This document shows, one piece after another, positions 24,318 to 33,474 of a stretch of DNA of 64,000 nt; the stretch's first letter is position 1; each line of letters starts with the position of its first letter. Source of the DNA: Streptomyces sp. ICC1 (lineage in GTDB: Bacteria > Actinomycetota > Actinomycetes > Streptomycetales > Streptomycetaceae); assembly GCF_003287935.1 (NCBI RefSeq), contig NZ_CP030287.1, forward strand, positions 2,260,267-2,324,266, written 5' to 3'. Made by a program: the position numbers and the translations under genes. Under the pieces are notes generated by a model. That model saw nothing but the letters and a program-made list of their open reading frames with translations, had not been told where the DNA came from and searched no databases.

Positions 24318-25316
24318 CTATTCGGGGGCGGTCGGCAGGTAGCCGCGCTGCACCGCGTGGACCCCGGCCTGGAAGCGGCTCTGCGCGCCGAGGTAGGTCA
24401 TCAGCCCGGAGGCGATGCGCCGGGCGGTGCGCGAGGAGACGCCCAGGCGGTGGGCGATGGTCTCGTCCGTGCAGCCCTGCGCGAGCAGCTTCAGCGCCTC
24501 GGCCTGCTGGCGGGTGAGCTCGCCCGGATCCGGCCTGGCCCGGGTGTCGAGGCAGTCGCCGGACTGCCAGACGCTCTCGAAGAGCGTGTACAAGGTGGCC
24601 ACCATCCCCTGGGAGGTGACCTCGACCGCGCCGGCCGCGGTGTTGCCGGTGTCCGCCGCGATGATCGCCGAGGTGCGGTCGTAGATGATCATCCGGTTGG
24701 GCAGCGAGGGGACGGTACGGACCTGCGAGCCCTGGGCGACGAGCCAGCGCGCGTACTCCATGGTCTGCAGACAGCCGCGGATGGAGTCCAGGTAGACCGT
24801 GCGCATCTGCACGCCGCGCTCCAGCAACTGCTGGTTGAGCGGTCTGGAGGCGTTCATGTTCTCCGCGGTCTGGGGGCCGCCGGGCGCGAAGGTCAGGAGC
24901 TCCTGGGTGACCTGGCCGCGCAGGTTGGCGAGGTGGTCGCGGATGGAGTCGAGCCCGTCGAGGTAGCGCACCCCCGGGTCGACGGCGCTGCCCGTGTCCC
25001 GGCCGTCGTACTCCAGGATGAGCTGCGCCGCGGCCGCCCGGCTCGCCTCCAGCCGCTGCTGGCGGCTCGCGAGGTCCGCCTGCTGGCGGGCGAGCAGGAT
25101 CTCCATGCCGACGTGCGGGCTGACCGCGTGCAGCCGGCTGCCGCCCTCCGTGGAGGCGCGCACGAGCGCCATCTCGCTGAGCCGGTCCAGGGCGGCGCGG
25201 ACCGCGTCCGGCGTCAGATCGAGCTGACGGCTCAGATCTGCGACGTCCCGGGGTTTGGCGAGAATTCCCCGGTAGACGGATTCGGCGACTGCGTCGAGGC
25301 CGAGGAGATCAAGCAT
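24318..25316 (-). CDS. TrmB-like/LuxR-type transcriptional regulator
   Basis: 332 residues from ATG 25316 (GGAG ten bases upstream; TTG 25325 is the alternative). N-terminal winged helix of TrmB type (LLGLDAVAESVYRGIL..DVADLSRQLDLTPDAV). A central effector region with PLNQQLLERGVQMRTVYLDS follows. The C-terminal LuxR HTH reads LTRQQAEALKLLAQGCTDETIAHRLGVSSRTARRIASGLM. This architecture is frequent beside streptomycete peptide clusters. It is transcribed toward the operon end and is a candidate binder of the GTTCAAC palindromes. Confidence 0.85.
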   Translation of the reverse strand: MLDLLGLDAVAESVYRGILAKPRDVADLSRQLDLTPDAVRAALDRLSEMALVRASTEGGSRLHAVSPHVGMEILLARQQADLASRQQRLEASRAAAAQLILEYDGRDTGSAVDPGVRYLDGLDSIRDHLANLRGQVTQELLTFAPGGPQTAENMNASRPLNQQLLERGVQMRTVYLDSIRGCLQTMEYARWLVAQGSQVRTVPSLPNRMIIYDRTSAIIAADTGNTAAGAVEVTSQGMVATLYTLFESVWQSGDCLDTRARPDPGELTRQQAEALKLLAQGCTDETIAHRLGVSSRTARRIASGLMTYLGAQSRFQAGVHAVQRGYLPTAPE

Positions 25317-25523
25317 CGATGGCAACTCCGGTTCAGAGCCCGGATCCCGCGGGGATTTCAGGCACTGGTGGGGGCACTGGGCTGCGTAATTGCCCTGACG
25401 GTACGGGTCGATCGGACCCTCGGCAAGACGGCATCCGGAATCTCTCGGATCACGTTCCCCAGGGCCTTTTCCTGACCCTCGTTTTCGGAAAACTCATTCC
25501 ACTACGGATCCGGACTCCCTCCC

Positions 25524-25832
25524 ATGTATCTGGTTCACGTCCACCTGCGGCCCCCGCGCTCCGGCGCCCGCCTGCCCGCGCCGACGGCGGCGGCCATCGC
25601 CCGCAGCGCGGCGGGGCACGACGGCCTGGTCCACGTCAGCGTCCACCCGGATCCCGAAGCGGCTCCCGTGGTCGGGCTGTACGTACGGGCTCCGTCGCTG
25701 GCCGCGGCGGAAGCGGCCGCCCGGCGGCTGTGGCTGCACGCGGCCTCGGCGCACTCATCGCTGGGGGAGTGGGAACTGGAGCGGGCCGAGGTGCCGCTGC
25801 TGCCCGGCAGCGACCCGTGGAGCACGATCTGA
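25524..25832 (+). CDS. Conserved-looking hypothetical protein, 102 residues
   Basis: From ATG 25524 (MYLVHVHLRPP). The beta-alpha-beta pattern with VHVSVHPDPEAAPVVGLYVRAPSLAAAEAAARRLW suggests a small ferredoxin-like alpha/beta fold. No strong ribosome site. It ends 180 bases before the small secreted peptide. It occurs, as far as I recall, next to similar regulators in other streptomycetes; function unknown. Confidence 0.65.
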   Translation: MYLVHVHLRPPRSGARLPAPTAAAIARSAAGHDGLVHVSVHPDPEAAPVVGLYVRAPSLAAAEAAARRLWLHAASAHSSLGEWELERAEVPLLPGSDPWSTI

Positions 25833-26011
25833 CGCCGCCCGCAGCCGAATGGCGAGCTGTTTGCCGGGATCTGACGGTTCCGTGGACGAAGCTGGACTGA
25901 GTATGCCAAGGCCGGATTGCCCGTCCCGGCGCCCCTTTCCCCGCCGCTCGCACCGGCCGCAGACTCCTGCCTGTCAGCGAAACACAGGCCGGCTGAAAAG
26001 GCGGAAACCAC

Positions 26012-26197
26012 ATGTCTTTCGAAAACGCTCGCAGAATCGTCCGGGGCGCGATCCTCTCCGGAATTCTCGCCGCCTGCACCACCGTCGGAGCGGCCGCCGC
26101 CCACGCCGACACCACCACCCCCGCCGGCGGCCCGGCCTCCGCCGCCGTCCAGAACGCGCCCGGCCGGGCCGGACTGGACGACCTCGGCTGGCAGTGA
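26012..26197 (+). CDS. Small secreted peptide
   Basis: 61 residues with a clear Sec signal: basic MSFENARRIVRG, hydrophobic AILSGILAACTTVGAAAA, cleavage most likely after AHA near residue 32. That leaves about 29 residues rich in Thr, Pro, Ala and Gly and ending LDDLGWQ. AAGGCGG precedes the ATG. A lipobox is not present because the Cys is inside the hydrophobic stretch. It lies between two regulators, so a signalling peptide or second product precursor is possible; neither is shown. Confidence 0.65.
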   Translation: MSFENARRIVRGAILSGILAACTTVGAAAAHADTTTPAGGPASAAVQNAPGRAGLDDLGWQ

Positions 26198-26238
26198 CCC
26201 CACCCCCTCATCCGCACCCGATCACCGAGGGGAAGACG

Positions 26239-27312
26239 ATGGACGCAGAGAGCGCCGACCACCTGATCAGGTTCCGCGACCGGGGATATCTCGACCAGCC
26301 CGTGGAAAGCGTGGCCACGGACCGGATCACGGCCGGATTCTCGCCCCGCACGGGCGGCGAGGACGGGGAGTACGCGAAGACCCTCGCGGAAGCCGACGGC
26401 GAATTGCCGCCCATCCTGGTCCACCTGCAGACCATGCGCGTGATCGACGGCGCCCACCGGCTCCGCGCCGCGGCCCTCCGTGGCGAAACCCACATCCTCG
26501 TACGGTACTTCGACGGAGACCAGGGCGAGGCCGAGCTCCTGGCGGTCGCGGCCAACGTCACCCACGGGCGGCCCCTGACCGCCGCCGAGCGCACCGCCGC
26601 CGCGGGACGCGTCTTCGCCGCCCACCCCCACTGGTCGGACCGCGCGGTCGCGGCCGTCACCGGACTCTCCGCCCGGAGGATCTCCCAGCTCCGCAAGGGC
26701 ACCGCCGCGGCCGAGACCGGCCACCGCGTCGGCCGCGACGGCCGGGCCCGGCCCGTCGATCCCTCCCGCGGCCGTGAACTGGCCGGCGAACTGCTGCGCA
26801 GCAACCCCGGCGCCTCGCTGCGCCGGATCGCAGCCGAGGCCGGGCTGTCCCCGGCGACCGTGGCCGACGTACGCGACCGGATCCGGCGCGGGGAGGATCC
26901 CGTACCGGCCCGTCGCACGGACGCCGCGACCGTCCGCCGGCGCCCTTCCGCCGCCTCCGCGTCCCCTTCTTCTCCGGCCCCGTTCCCGGCCGCCGACCCG
27001 ATCTCGCTCGCCGCCCGGCGCGGCGCCTCTCCGCGCCGCCCCGCCGCCGACCAGCAGCACGCCCCCGACCGGCTGCTGCGCATCTTCGAATCGCTGCGCC
27101 GGGACCCCTCCCTGCGGCTGAGCGAGTCCGGCCGCGACGTGCTGCGGATGCTCGGGGCCTGCGCGCTGGTCGCCCAGCACCGGGAGAAGATCGCGGCGAG
27201 CCTGCCGACGCACTGCAAGGAGCCGATGGCCCAGCTCGTCCAGGGCTACGCGGGTCTGTGGGGGCTGCTGGCCGACGAACTGGCCTGCGCGGGGGCGGCC
27301 GAGGCCTCGTGA
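26239..27312 (+). CDS. ParB-like nuclease-domain transcriptional regulator
   Basis: 357 residues from ATG 26239 with GAGGGGAAG upstream. N-terminal ParB/Sulfiredoxin-like domain ([23 protein letters not shown], then [20 protein letters not shown]), then an HTH ([22 protein letters not shown]), a second HTH-like unit ([21 protein letters not shown]), a low-complexity linker and a C-terminal helical part. The layout matches StrR/NovG-type pathway activators of antibiotic clusters. It probably activates part of this locus. Confidence 0.85.
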   Translation: MDAESADHLIRFRDRGYLDQPVESVATDRITAGFSPRTGGEDGEYAKTLAEADGELPPILVHLQTMRVIDGAHRLRAAALRGETHILVRYFDGDQGEAELLAVAANVTHGRPLTAAERTAAAGRVFAAHPHWSDRAVAAVTGLSARRISQLRKGTAAAETGHRVGRDGRARPVDPSRGRELAGELLRSNPGASLRRIAAEAGLSPATVADVRDRIRRGEDPVPARRTDAATVRRRPSAASASPSSPAPFPAADPISLAARRGASPRRPAADQQHAPDRLLRIFESLRRDPSLRLSESGRDVLRMLGACALVAQHREKIAASLPTHCKEPMAQLVQGYAGLWGLLADELACAGAAEAS

Positions 27313-27436
27313 GCACGGAAATCGGCTGAACGGCGGAGCACGGGCGCCCTACAGTGGCGCCGCCCTCCCGCCCGCCACGCCCCGCCGCGCCGCGTCTCGT
27401 AGGGAACGCCGGCACGCAGCAGCAAGGAAGACGCAC

Positions 27437-28933
27437 ATGTGGGACATCATCAGGCTCACCGCCGCCGAGACCGCCGGGAAGATCGCCTCCGGGGAGCTCA
27501 CCGCGGTACGGGTCACCGAGGCGCATCTGGCCCGGATCGAGCAGACCGACGAGAAGGTACGCGCCTTCCTGCACGTGGACCGCGAGGGAGCCCTCGCACA
27601 GGCGGCCGCCGTCGACGCCCGGCGGGCAGCCGGCGCGCGGCTCGGCCCGCTGGCCGGCGTACCGCTCGCCCTCAAGGACGCCTTCACCACCGTCGGCATC
27701 CCCACGACCTGCGGCTCGAAGATCCTCGAGGGGTGGATCCCGCCCTACGACGCCACGTTGACGCGCAAGCTGAAGGAGGCCGGCGTCGTCATCCTCGGCA
27801 AGACCAACATGGACGAGTTCGCCATGGGGTCCTCCACCGAGAACAGCGCCTACGGGCCGACGGGCAACCCCTGGGACCTCAACCGGGTCCCCGGCGGCTC
27901 CGGCGGCGGCTCGGCGGCCGCGCTGGCCGCCTTCCAGGCACCGCTCGCCGTCGGCACGGACACCGGCGGCTCGATCCGCCAGCCCGCCGCGCTCACCGGC
28001 ACCGTCGGGGTGAAGCCCACGTACGGCGGGGTCTCCCGCTACGGGCTGGTGTCCTACTCCTCCTCCCTCGACCAGGGCGGCCCGTGCGCCCGCACCGTCC
28101 TGGACACCGCGCTCCTGCACGAGGTGATCGCCGGCCACGACCCGCTCGACTCCACCTCCATCGACGCCCCGGTCCCGCCGGTCGTCGAGGCGGCCCGGTC
28201 CGGATCGGTCGAGGGCATGCGGGTGGGCGTCGTCAAGCAGTTCGCCGGCGAGGGCTACCAGGATGGCGTGATCTTGAGGTTCCGGGAGTCGGTGGAACTG
28301 CTGGAGGAGCTCGGTGCCGAGATCGTGGAGCTGGACTGCCCGTCCTTCGACCTCGCGTTGGCCGCCTACTACCTGATCGCCCCCTCCGAGGCCTCCTCCA
28401 ACCTCGCCCGCTTCGACGCCCTGCGCTACGGCCTGCGCCTCGGCGACGACACCGCGCTGTCCGCCGAGGAGGTCACCTCGCTGACCCGCGGGGCCGGCTT
28501 CGGACCGGAGGTCAAGCGCCGGATCATCCTCGGCACGTACGCGCTCAGTTCCGGCTACTACGACGCGTACTACGGCTCCGCCCAGAAGGTCCGCACGCTC
28601 ATCATGCGGGACTTCGACCGGGCGTTCACCGAGGTGGACGTGATCGTCTCCCCGACGATGCCGACCACCGCCTTCCCGATCGGCGAGCGGGTCGACGACC
28701 CGCTCGCCATGTACCTCGCCGACCTGTGCACCATCCCGACCAACCTGGCCGGCAACTGCGCCATGTCGCTGCCCTGCGGCCTGGCCCCGCGCGACGGCCT
28801 CCCGGTCGGACTGCAGATCATCGCCCCGGCCATGAAGGACGACCGGCTGTACAAGGTCGGCGCCGCCGTCGAGGCGGCCTTCGTCCGGCGCTGGGGCCGG
28901 CCGCTGCTCGACGAGGCCCCGTCACTCGCCTGA
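27437..28933 (+). CDS. GatA-like amidase, orphan paralogue
   Basis: 498 residues, full length for GatA. The Ser-cisSer-Lys triad is intact: Lys80 (PLALKDAF), Ser155 (PGGSGGGSA), Ser179 (TDTGGSIRQ). It reads almost like the housekeeping glutamyl-tRNA(Gln) amidotransferase subunit A, but gatC and gatB, normally flanking, are absent here. The small gene after it is not GatC-like. It may be a resistance duplicate, or an amidase using glutamine or another amide for a tailoring step. ATG 27437 follows AAGGAAG. Confidence 0.88.
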   Translation: MWDIIRLTAAETAGKIASGELTAVRVTEAHLARIEQTDEKVRAFLHVDREGALAQAAAVDARRAAGARLGPLAGVPLALKDAFTTVGIPTTCGSKILEGWIPPYDATLTRKLKEAGVVILGKTNMDEFAMGSSTENSAYGPTGNPWDLNRVPGGSGGGSAAALAAFQAPLAVGTDTGGSIRQPAALTGTVGVKPTYGGVSRYGLVSYSSSLDQGGPCARTVLDTALLHEVIAGHDPLDSTSIDAPVPPVVEAARSGSVEGMRVGVVKQFAGEGYQDGVILRFRESVELLEELGAEIVELDCPSFDLALAAYYLIAPSEASSNLARFDALRYGLRLGDDTALSAEEVTSLTRGAGFGPEVKRRIILGTYALSSGYYDAYYGSAQKVRTLIMRDFDRAFTEVDVIVSPTMPTTAFPIGERVDDPLAMYLADLCTIPTNLAGNCAMSLPCGLAPRDGLPVGLQIIAPAMKDDRLYKVGAAVEAAFVRRWGRPLLDEAPSLA

Positions 28934-28954
28934 CCCACCAGGAGGATGCCCGCC

Positions 28955-29230
28955 ATGACCGTCATGACCACCGCACACGTCCGCCAGATCGAAGCCCTGC
29001 TCTCCCACGACATATCCGGTGTCGTCGACGCGGTGGTCACCACCTCCCGCGACGAGGCCGGGGCGCTCGCCTTCCACCTCGTGGTCGGCCCGCCCGACCG
29101 CCCGCGGGAGTGCGACCGCATCGAGTTCACCCTCGATCCGGAGCACGCCCGGGCGCTCCTCGCGGGCGGGCCCGGGCGGCCGGCGCCGGTGCCCTGCCGG
29201 GTCGGAGTCGAGTTCGGGGCGGCCCGCTGA
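28955..29230 (+). CDS. Hypothetical protein following the GatA paralogue
   Basis: 91 residues from ATG 28955, with AGGAGG nine bases upstream; ATG 28946 is too close to the ribosome site. Mixed alpha/beta, soluble (IEALLSHDISGVVDAVVTTSRDE..LAFHLVVGP..CDRIEFTLDPEHARALLAG). Only 21 bases from the GatA stop, so co-transcribed. No family recognised. Confidence 0.65.
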   Translation: MTVMTTAHVRQIEALLSHDISGVVDAVVTTSRDEAGALAFHLVVGPPDRPRECDRIEFTLDPEHARALLAGGPGRPAPVPCRVGVEFGAAR

Positions 29231-29266
29231 CGCGGCCCTCAACGGGCGGTCCCCAACGGGCGGTCC

Positions 29267-30049
29267 TCAGCGGGCCGTCCAGCCGCCGTCCACCGGGACG
29301 GTCGCGCCGACGACGAAGGACGCCTGGTCGCTCAGGAGCCACGCCGCCGCGTACGCGATCTCGCGCGGGTCCGCCGTGCGCGGCAGCGGGGCCCTGGAGT
29401 GCAAGTGCTCCTCCAGGCCCGGGTTCAGGTCGAACCACTGGCCCATCATCTCGCTGCGCGTGGTGCCGGGCGCGATGGCGTTGACCCGGATCCCCTGGGC
29501 GGCGTACCCGCAGGCGGCCTTCGTCAGACCGATGACCGCGTGCTTCGACGCGATGTACGGGGCGCCCGCCGGGGTGCCGACCAGTCCCGCGACGCTGCTG
29601 TTGTTCACGATCGCCCCGCCGCCGGGCAGCATCGCGGCGATCTCGTGCTTCATGCAGTTCCAGGTGCCGAGCACGTTGGTGGCCATCACGGCCTCGAAGT
29701 CCGCGTCCGGCGTCAGGTGCAGCGGCTCCGGAACGGTCCCCAGCCCCGCGTTGTTGAAGGCGGCGTCCAGCCCTCCGAAGAGCTCCACCGCCCTGGCCAC
29801 CGCCCGCTCGACCTCCTCGCCGCGCGACACGTCGGCGACCGCGTAGTCGGCGGTGTGGCCCTGGTCCGTCAACTCTCGGGTCAGCGCGACCAGTTCCTCC
29901 TCGCGCCGGGCGGTGACGAGCACCGATGCGCCCTGTTCGCAGAACACCCGGGCCGCGGCCGCGCCGATTCCGCTGCTCGCGCCGGTGATCAGGGCGCGCC
30001 TGCCCGTGAGGAGGCCGGTCTGTTCCTTCATCGGGAAGCTCCGCATCAT
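29267..30049 (-). CDS. Short-chain dehydrogenase/reductase
   Basis: 260 residues, classical SDR: TGASSGIG near residue 23, NNAG, catalytic Ser in NNSSVAG, YIASK (Tyr/Lys), and C-terminal DGGW. Its ATG overlaps the stop of the P450 (ATGATG), so the two are translationally coupled. In gamma-butyrolactone pathways an SDR of this kind (BarS1 of S. virginiae) reduces the 6-keto group of the hormone precursor, which fits the afsA homologue upstream in the same orientation. Confidence 0.88.
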   Translation of the reverse strand: MMRSFPMKEQTGLLTGRRALITGASSGIGAAAARVFCEQGASVLVTARREEELVALTRELTDQGHTADYAVADVSRGEEVERAVARAVELFGGLDAAFNNAGLGTVPEPLHLTPDADFEAVMATNVLGTWNCMKHEIAAMLPGGGAIVNNSSVAGLVGTPAGAPYIASKHAVIGLTKAACGYAAQGIRVNAIAPGTTRSEMMGQWFDLNPGLEEHLHSRAPLPRTADPREIAYAAAWLLSDQASFVVGATVPVDGGWTAR

Positions 30050-31299
30050 TGGCTGGAAACAGCTCCCTTGGGAGCACCCAGCAGCACGGGCAGGGTGCGG
30101 TGGCCGTTCGAGACGAACGAGAACTTGGGCCGCAGTTCCCCGGCCGGCACGGCCAGGGCGAGATCGGGGAAGCGGTCGAAGAGGCCCGACAGCGCGATGG
30201 AGACCTCCATGCGGGCCAGGTTCAGACCGAGGCAGTGATGCGCTCCGTGACCGAACGACACGTGGTCGGCGCGGGTGGCGCGGGTGATGTCGAAGGCGTC
30301 CGCGTCGGCTCCGTGGGCCGCGGGGTCGCGCCCCGAACCCGCGAAGCAGATGACGATCGGGTCGCCCTGCGGGATCCGCACGTCGTCGTCGATCTCGATC
30401 GCCTCGACGGCGTAGCGCAGGATGCTGTGCGCGCCGGGCGGGTCCACGCGCAGGGATTCGTCGATCACGTCCTGCCAGGAGGCCCGGCCGGTGCGTACGA
30501 GCGCGAGCTGCTCGGGGTGGGTGAGCAGGGAGGCGACCGCGTTGTCGATGAGGTTCGCGGTCGTCTCGTACCCGGCGGTGAACAGCAGGATGAGGTTGTC
30601 GAGGAGTTCCTTCTCGCTGATTTCCGCCGAGCCGGAGTCGCGCGCGGAGATGAGTCCCGAGGTCAGGTCATCGGCGGGATTCTTCCTTTTGTAAGCGACG
30701 AGCTCGTTCATGGTCTCGTACATGGCGACCCCGTTCGCCATCGCGTCTTCGGGGGTGATCGAAGTGGCGAAGAACCCCGCGATGATCCGCTGTAGGGGAT
30801 CCCGGGCGGAATTGGGTATTCCGAATAGCTCGCAGACCACGGCGTTCGGCAGTATTTGGGCGAATTCGGCGCAGAGGTCCACGGGAAGGCCGGCCGGAGC
30901 GAGCTCCAGCCGGTCGAGCAGACCGGCGGTGATCTCCTCGACCCGCGGGCGCAGGGCCGCGACCCGGCGCGTGGTGAACTCCCCCGCCACGGGCTTGCGC
31001 AGGCGTGCGTGCTCCTCGCCGTAGGCCGTGACCATGTTCTGGACCGAGACCCAGATGGCCAGCGGCCACTCCTGGGAAACCTCCCCGCTGATCCATGCGG
31101 GCCAGTGCCTGTACGCGTCCTTCGACACCCGGGGATCGGTGAGCAGCCGTTTGACGAGCGCGTAGTCGGTGATCGACCACGCCTCCACCCCGCCGGGGAG
31201 CACGACCCTCACGGCTCGGCCCCGAGACCGGATTTCCTTGATCTCTCCGTGGATGTCCTGGCCGAGCGGATCGATGACGAACGGGCACTGCCTGCTCAC
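30046..31299 (-). CDS. Cytochrome P450
   Basis: 417 residues from GTG 31299 with AGGAGGG upstream. I-helix oxygen motif AGYETT, K-helix ESLR, and haem-binding FGHGAHHCLG with Cys356 are intact; soluble bacterial class, no membrane anchor. P450s sit in hormone loci such as those for avenolide and SRB. The order afsA-P450-SDR on one strand makes an oxidative step in autoregulator synthesis the best guess. The redox partner is not in the window. Confidence 0.9.
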   Translation of the reverse strand: MSRQCPFVIDPLGQDIHGEIKEIRSRGRAVRVVLPGGVEAWSITDYALVKRLLTDPRVSKDAYRHWPAWISGEVSQEWPLAIWVSVQNMVTAYGEEHARLRKPVAGEFTTRRVAALRPRVEEITAGLLDRLELAPAGLPVDLCAEFAQILPNAVVCELFGIPNSARDPLQRIIAGFFATSITPEDAMANGVAMYETMNELVAYKRKNPADDLTSGLISARDSGSAEISEKELLDNLILLFTAGYETTANLIDNAVASLLTHPEQLALVRTGRASWQDVIDESLRVDPPGAHSILRYAVEAIEIDDDVRIPQGDPIVICFAGSGRDPAAHGADADAFDITRATRADHVSFGHGAHHCLGLNLARMEVSIALSGLFDRFPDLALAVPAGELRPKFSFVSNGHRTLPVLLGAPKGAVSSQ

Positions 31300-31451
31300 A
31301 GGAGTATCCCTCCTACAGCTTCTTCCGGTGTGGAGTCACGACGACGTCACAGGCTGGCATGTTGGAGGTCTTACCGCCACTTCGCACACACGGAGTCTCG
31401 CCGACTGGATCGGCAGATACCGCTTGGGGTTTTGCTGTAAAGGGGAGGAGA

Positions 31452-32396
31452 TCAGGCGGAAACGGGAATTCCCTCGAGAAGGGCGAGGAAGACCCGCTGG
31501 CCGCTCTGATGGCCCGTGACACTCAAGGAGAGGACGTTGTCCCCCGTCCGGGTAACCGGCTGCGCCTGGATCAGACAGGGCGTGTTGAACTCCGCGTAGC
31601 GGTCGAAGGACAGGCGCAGCGAAGTGGGGTACAGGCGGGTGCTGCCGGCGACGGCGAAGGCGGCCTGGTGCGTCGCCTCCATGAGGACCATCCCCGGTAT
31701 GTGGTCGTTGGGGCGCGCGAAGAGCGTCGTGTTGCTGGTGTGTGCCCGCAGGGTCCAGCACCGGGGGTCCCTGGTGGGCGCCAGCAGGACATCGCTCGGG
31801 TCGGTTCGCAGGACGAGGGAGGGGTGCACCGGCTCGGGTACCGGAAGGAGCGGGCGGGCGTCCGCGTAGGCGCCCCGCATCCGACGGTACGCGGCGGGGG
31901 ACGTGCAGGTCAGGCTGCCGTCGCCGGTGGCTATGACCCGGTCGTCCCGGACGAGGGCCATGTGGCAGGTCATTCCGGCGAACCGGGTGCCGCGGCGCCG
32001 GATCTCCGAGCAGGTCACTTCTATGTGCACCGGGGAGTCGTCGTTCGCGTCGACGAGACCGGGCTCGATCGTGTAGTTGAGGTCGGACATCAGGAAGTGG
32101 TGGCCGAGCGGGACGCCGAACTCGGCGTGGGAGATGAGGATCCCCGCCTGCCGGATGGCCTCCGCGATGAGGGTGGGGGAGCGAAAACCGTGCAGCGCGG
32201 TATGGAACGGGTGGTTTTCCGGCCAGCGCAGCGACACGGTGAAACGGTCGGTTCCGGTGCGTTCCCAGCTGGACAAGAAGACTTCTGAGGTCGCTGGACG
32301 GTGCACAAGCCAGTTGGGAACGGCCGAAGGCCTTGCTTCTGCGACCCCTGCTGGCTGTCTTTGGGTGCTTGTGTCCGCATATGACGTAATTAACAT
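31452..32396 (-). CDS. AfsA/ScbA-type gamma-butyrolactone synthase
   Basis: 314 residues. ATG 32396 is chosen over the frame start at 32486 because GGAGAGGGAG lies just upstream. Two AfsA hot-dog repeats: VHRPATSEVFLSSWERTG..FTVSLRWPENHPFH in the first and HTSNTTLFARPNDHIPGMVLMEATHQAA in the second. The enzyme condenses a beta-ketoacyl chain with dihydroxyacetone phosphate. The second codon is TTA, rare in Streptomyces and read by the bldA tRNA, so hormone synthesis is probably tied to development. Divergent from the receptor. Confidence 0.9.
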   Translation of the reverse strand: MLITSYADTSTQRQPAGVAEARPSAVPNWLVHRPATSEVFLSSWERTGTDRFTVSLRWPENHPFHTALHGFRSPTLIAEAIRQAGILISHAEFGVPLGHHFLMSDLNYTIEPGLVDANDDSPVHIEVTCSEIRRRGTRFAGMTCHMALVRDDRVIATGDGSLTCTSPAAYRRMRGAYADARPLLPVPEPVHPSLVLRTDPSDVLLAPTRDPRCWTLRAHTSNTTLFARPNDHIPGMVLMEATHQAAFAVAGSTRLYPTSLRLSFDRYAEFNTPCLIQAQPVTRTGDNVLSLSVTGHQSGQRVFLALLEGIPVSA

Positions 32397-32562
32397 GGTC
32401 TCCCTCTCCGGGCTCAAGTCAAATTCGAGCCAGCGATGGTATGTCCCAGTCGCCGCAAGATACGTGCTGCCTGGTATAATTTGCAACGGCTGTTTTCGGT
32501 GACATGCTCAGTACCTCCGAGGAGGTGGAATATTGGCCGCCAGGAACGTGGAAGGAGCGAAG
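32397..32562. promoter_or_regulatory. afsA-receptor divergent promoter region
   Basis: On the plus strand TATAAT at 32475-32480 is a consensus -10 about 85 bases before the receptor start. GGTATGT at 32438-32444 matches one half of an autoregulator-responsive element (ACATACC on the other strand), but its partner half is weak. ATAC..GTAT at 32461 and 32474 is a second imperfect dyad. Autoregulation through these is inference. Confidence 0.4.
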
Positions 32563-33264
32563 GTGTCCCAGAAGGAGCATTCCCGGCGAACCCGGCAATC
32601 GATCGTCGAGGCCGCCGGCGCGGTGTTCGCGGAGAAGGGCTTCAACGGGGCCACGATCGCCGACGTCTACCAGCGGCTCGGGCTGACCAAGGGCGCTTTC
32701 TACTACTACTTCAAGGGCAAGGAAGAGCTCGCCCAGGCCGTGCTGGCCAGCCAGATCGACACGGTCGGCTACCCGCTCGTGCCCCGGAGCACCCGGCTCC
32801 AGGAGATGATCGACTCGGGGATGCTCTTCGCCGTCCAGATCCGCACGGATCCGATCGTGCAGGGCAGTCTGCGGCTCTCGCTGGAGCGGGGCACCCATCA
32901 TGCGGACCGCCTGCGCCCCTACCAGGACTGGATCGATCACAACCGGGCCGCGCTGGGCCAGGCCCGGGAGTGCGGCGAACTCCACGCGCACGTCGACCTG
33001 GACTCGGTCGCCGAGCTCTTCGTCGGCGCGTTCACCGGGATCCAGGTGCTCTCGGAAGTGCTGTGCGACTGGGACGACTTGGAAACGCGTACGTCCGTCC
33101 TCCTCAAGCACATCCTGCCGATCATCGCGCTGCCGGGAGTCCTGGCCGAGCTGGACATGGCCCCGGGCCGTGCCGAACGGGTCGTCGCCGACCTCGACCG
33201 GGTGCTCAAGGAACGGGCCGAAGCGCAGGTCGAGGCCGAGGAACAGGTCGTGGTCCGGGCCTAG
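32563..33264 (+). CDS. ScbR-type gamma-butyrolactone receptor (TetR family)
   Basis: 233 residues from GTG 32563 (GGAAGGAG upstream), giving the family start MSQKEHSRRTRQSIVEAAG; TTG 32533 with AGGAGG is an alternative. N-terminal TetR HTH: ATIADVYQRLGLTKGAFYYYF. The ligand domain continues with LAQAVLASQIDT..RLQEMIDSGMLFA, as in ScbR/BarA. It is divergent from afsA, the standard receptor-synthase pairing, and expected to repress its targets until hormone binds. Confidence 0.9.
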   Translation: MSQKEHSRRTRQSIVEAAGAVFAEKGFNGATIADVYQRLGLTKGAFYYYFKGKEELAQAVLASQIDTVGYPLVPRSTRLQEMIDSGMLFAVQIRTDPIVQGSLRLSLERGTHHADRLRPYQDWIDHNRAALGQARECGELHAHVDLDSVAELFVGAFTGIQVLSEVLCDWDDLETRTSVLLKHILPIIALPGVLAELDMAPGRAERVVADLDRVLKERAEAQVEAEEQVVVRA

Positions 33265-33305
33265 CCCGTACGGGCAACCCCGTTCTCCCAAACCCGTTCT
33301 CCCAA

Positions 33306-33330
33306 CGCCGGGCGTCATCGACGCCCGGCG
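33306..33330 (+). terminator. Receptor gene terminator
   Basis: Perfect 11-bp arms (33306-33316 and 33320-33330) with a 3-nt loop, 41 bases after the receptor stop. Confidence 0.7.
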
Positions 33331-33474
33331 GAGCTGTTTCCGGGGCGGGGCCGGCGCGAGTTCCGGACGACATCAGAACTTCCGATGACGGTTGCGTACC
33401 TTCATGCAGGTTTGTTTCCATGGGCGCGGCCCCGAGCCACACCACGAGGCTCTTGACCGACCACGGAGACCCAC

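Noticed and set aside
33380..33420. Autoregulator-responsive element before the adenylate-forming gene
   Set aside because: ACCTTCATGCAGGT has half-sites too far apart for the usual element.
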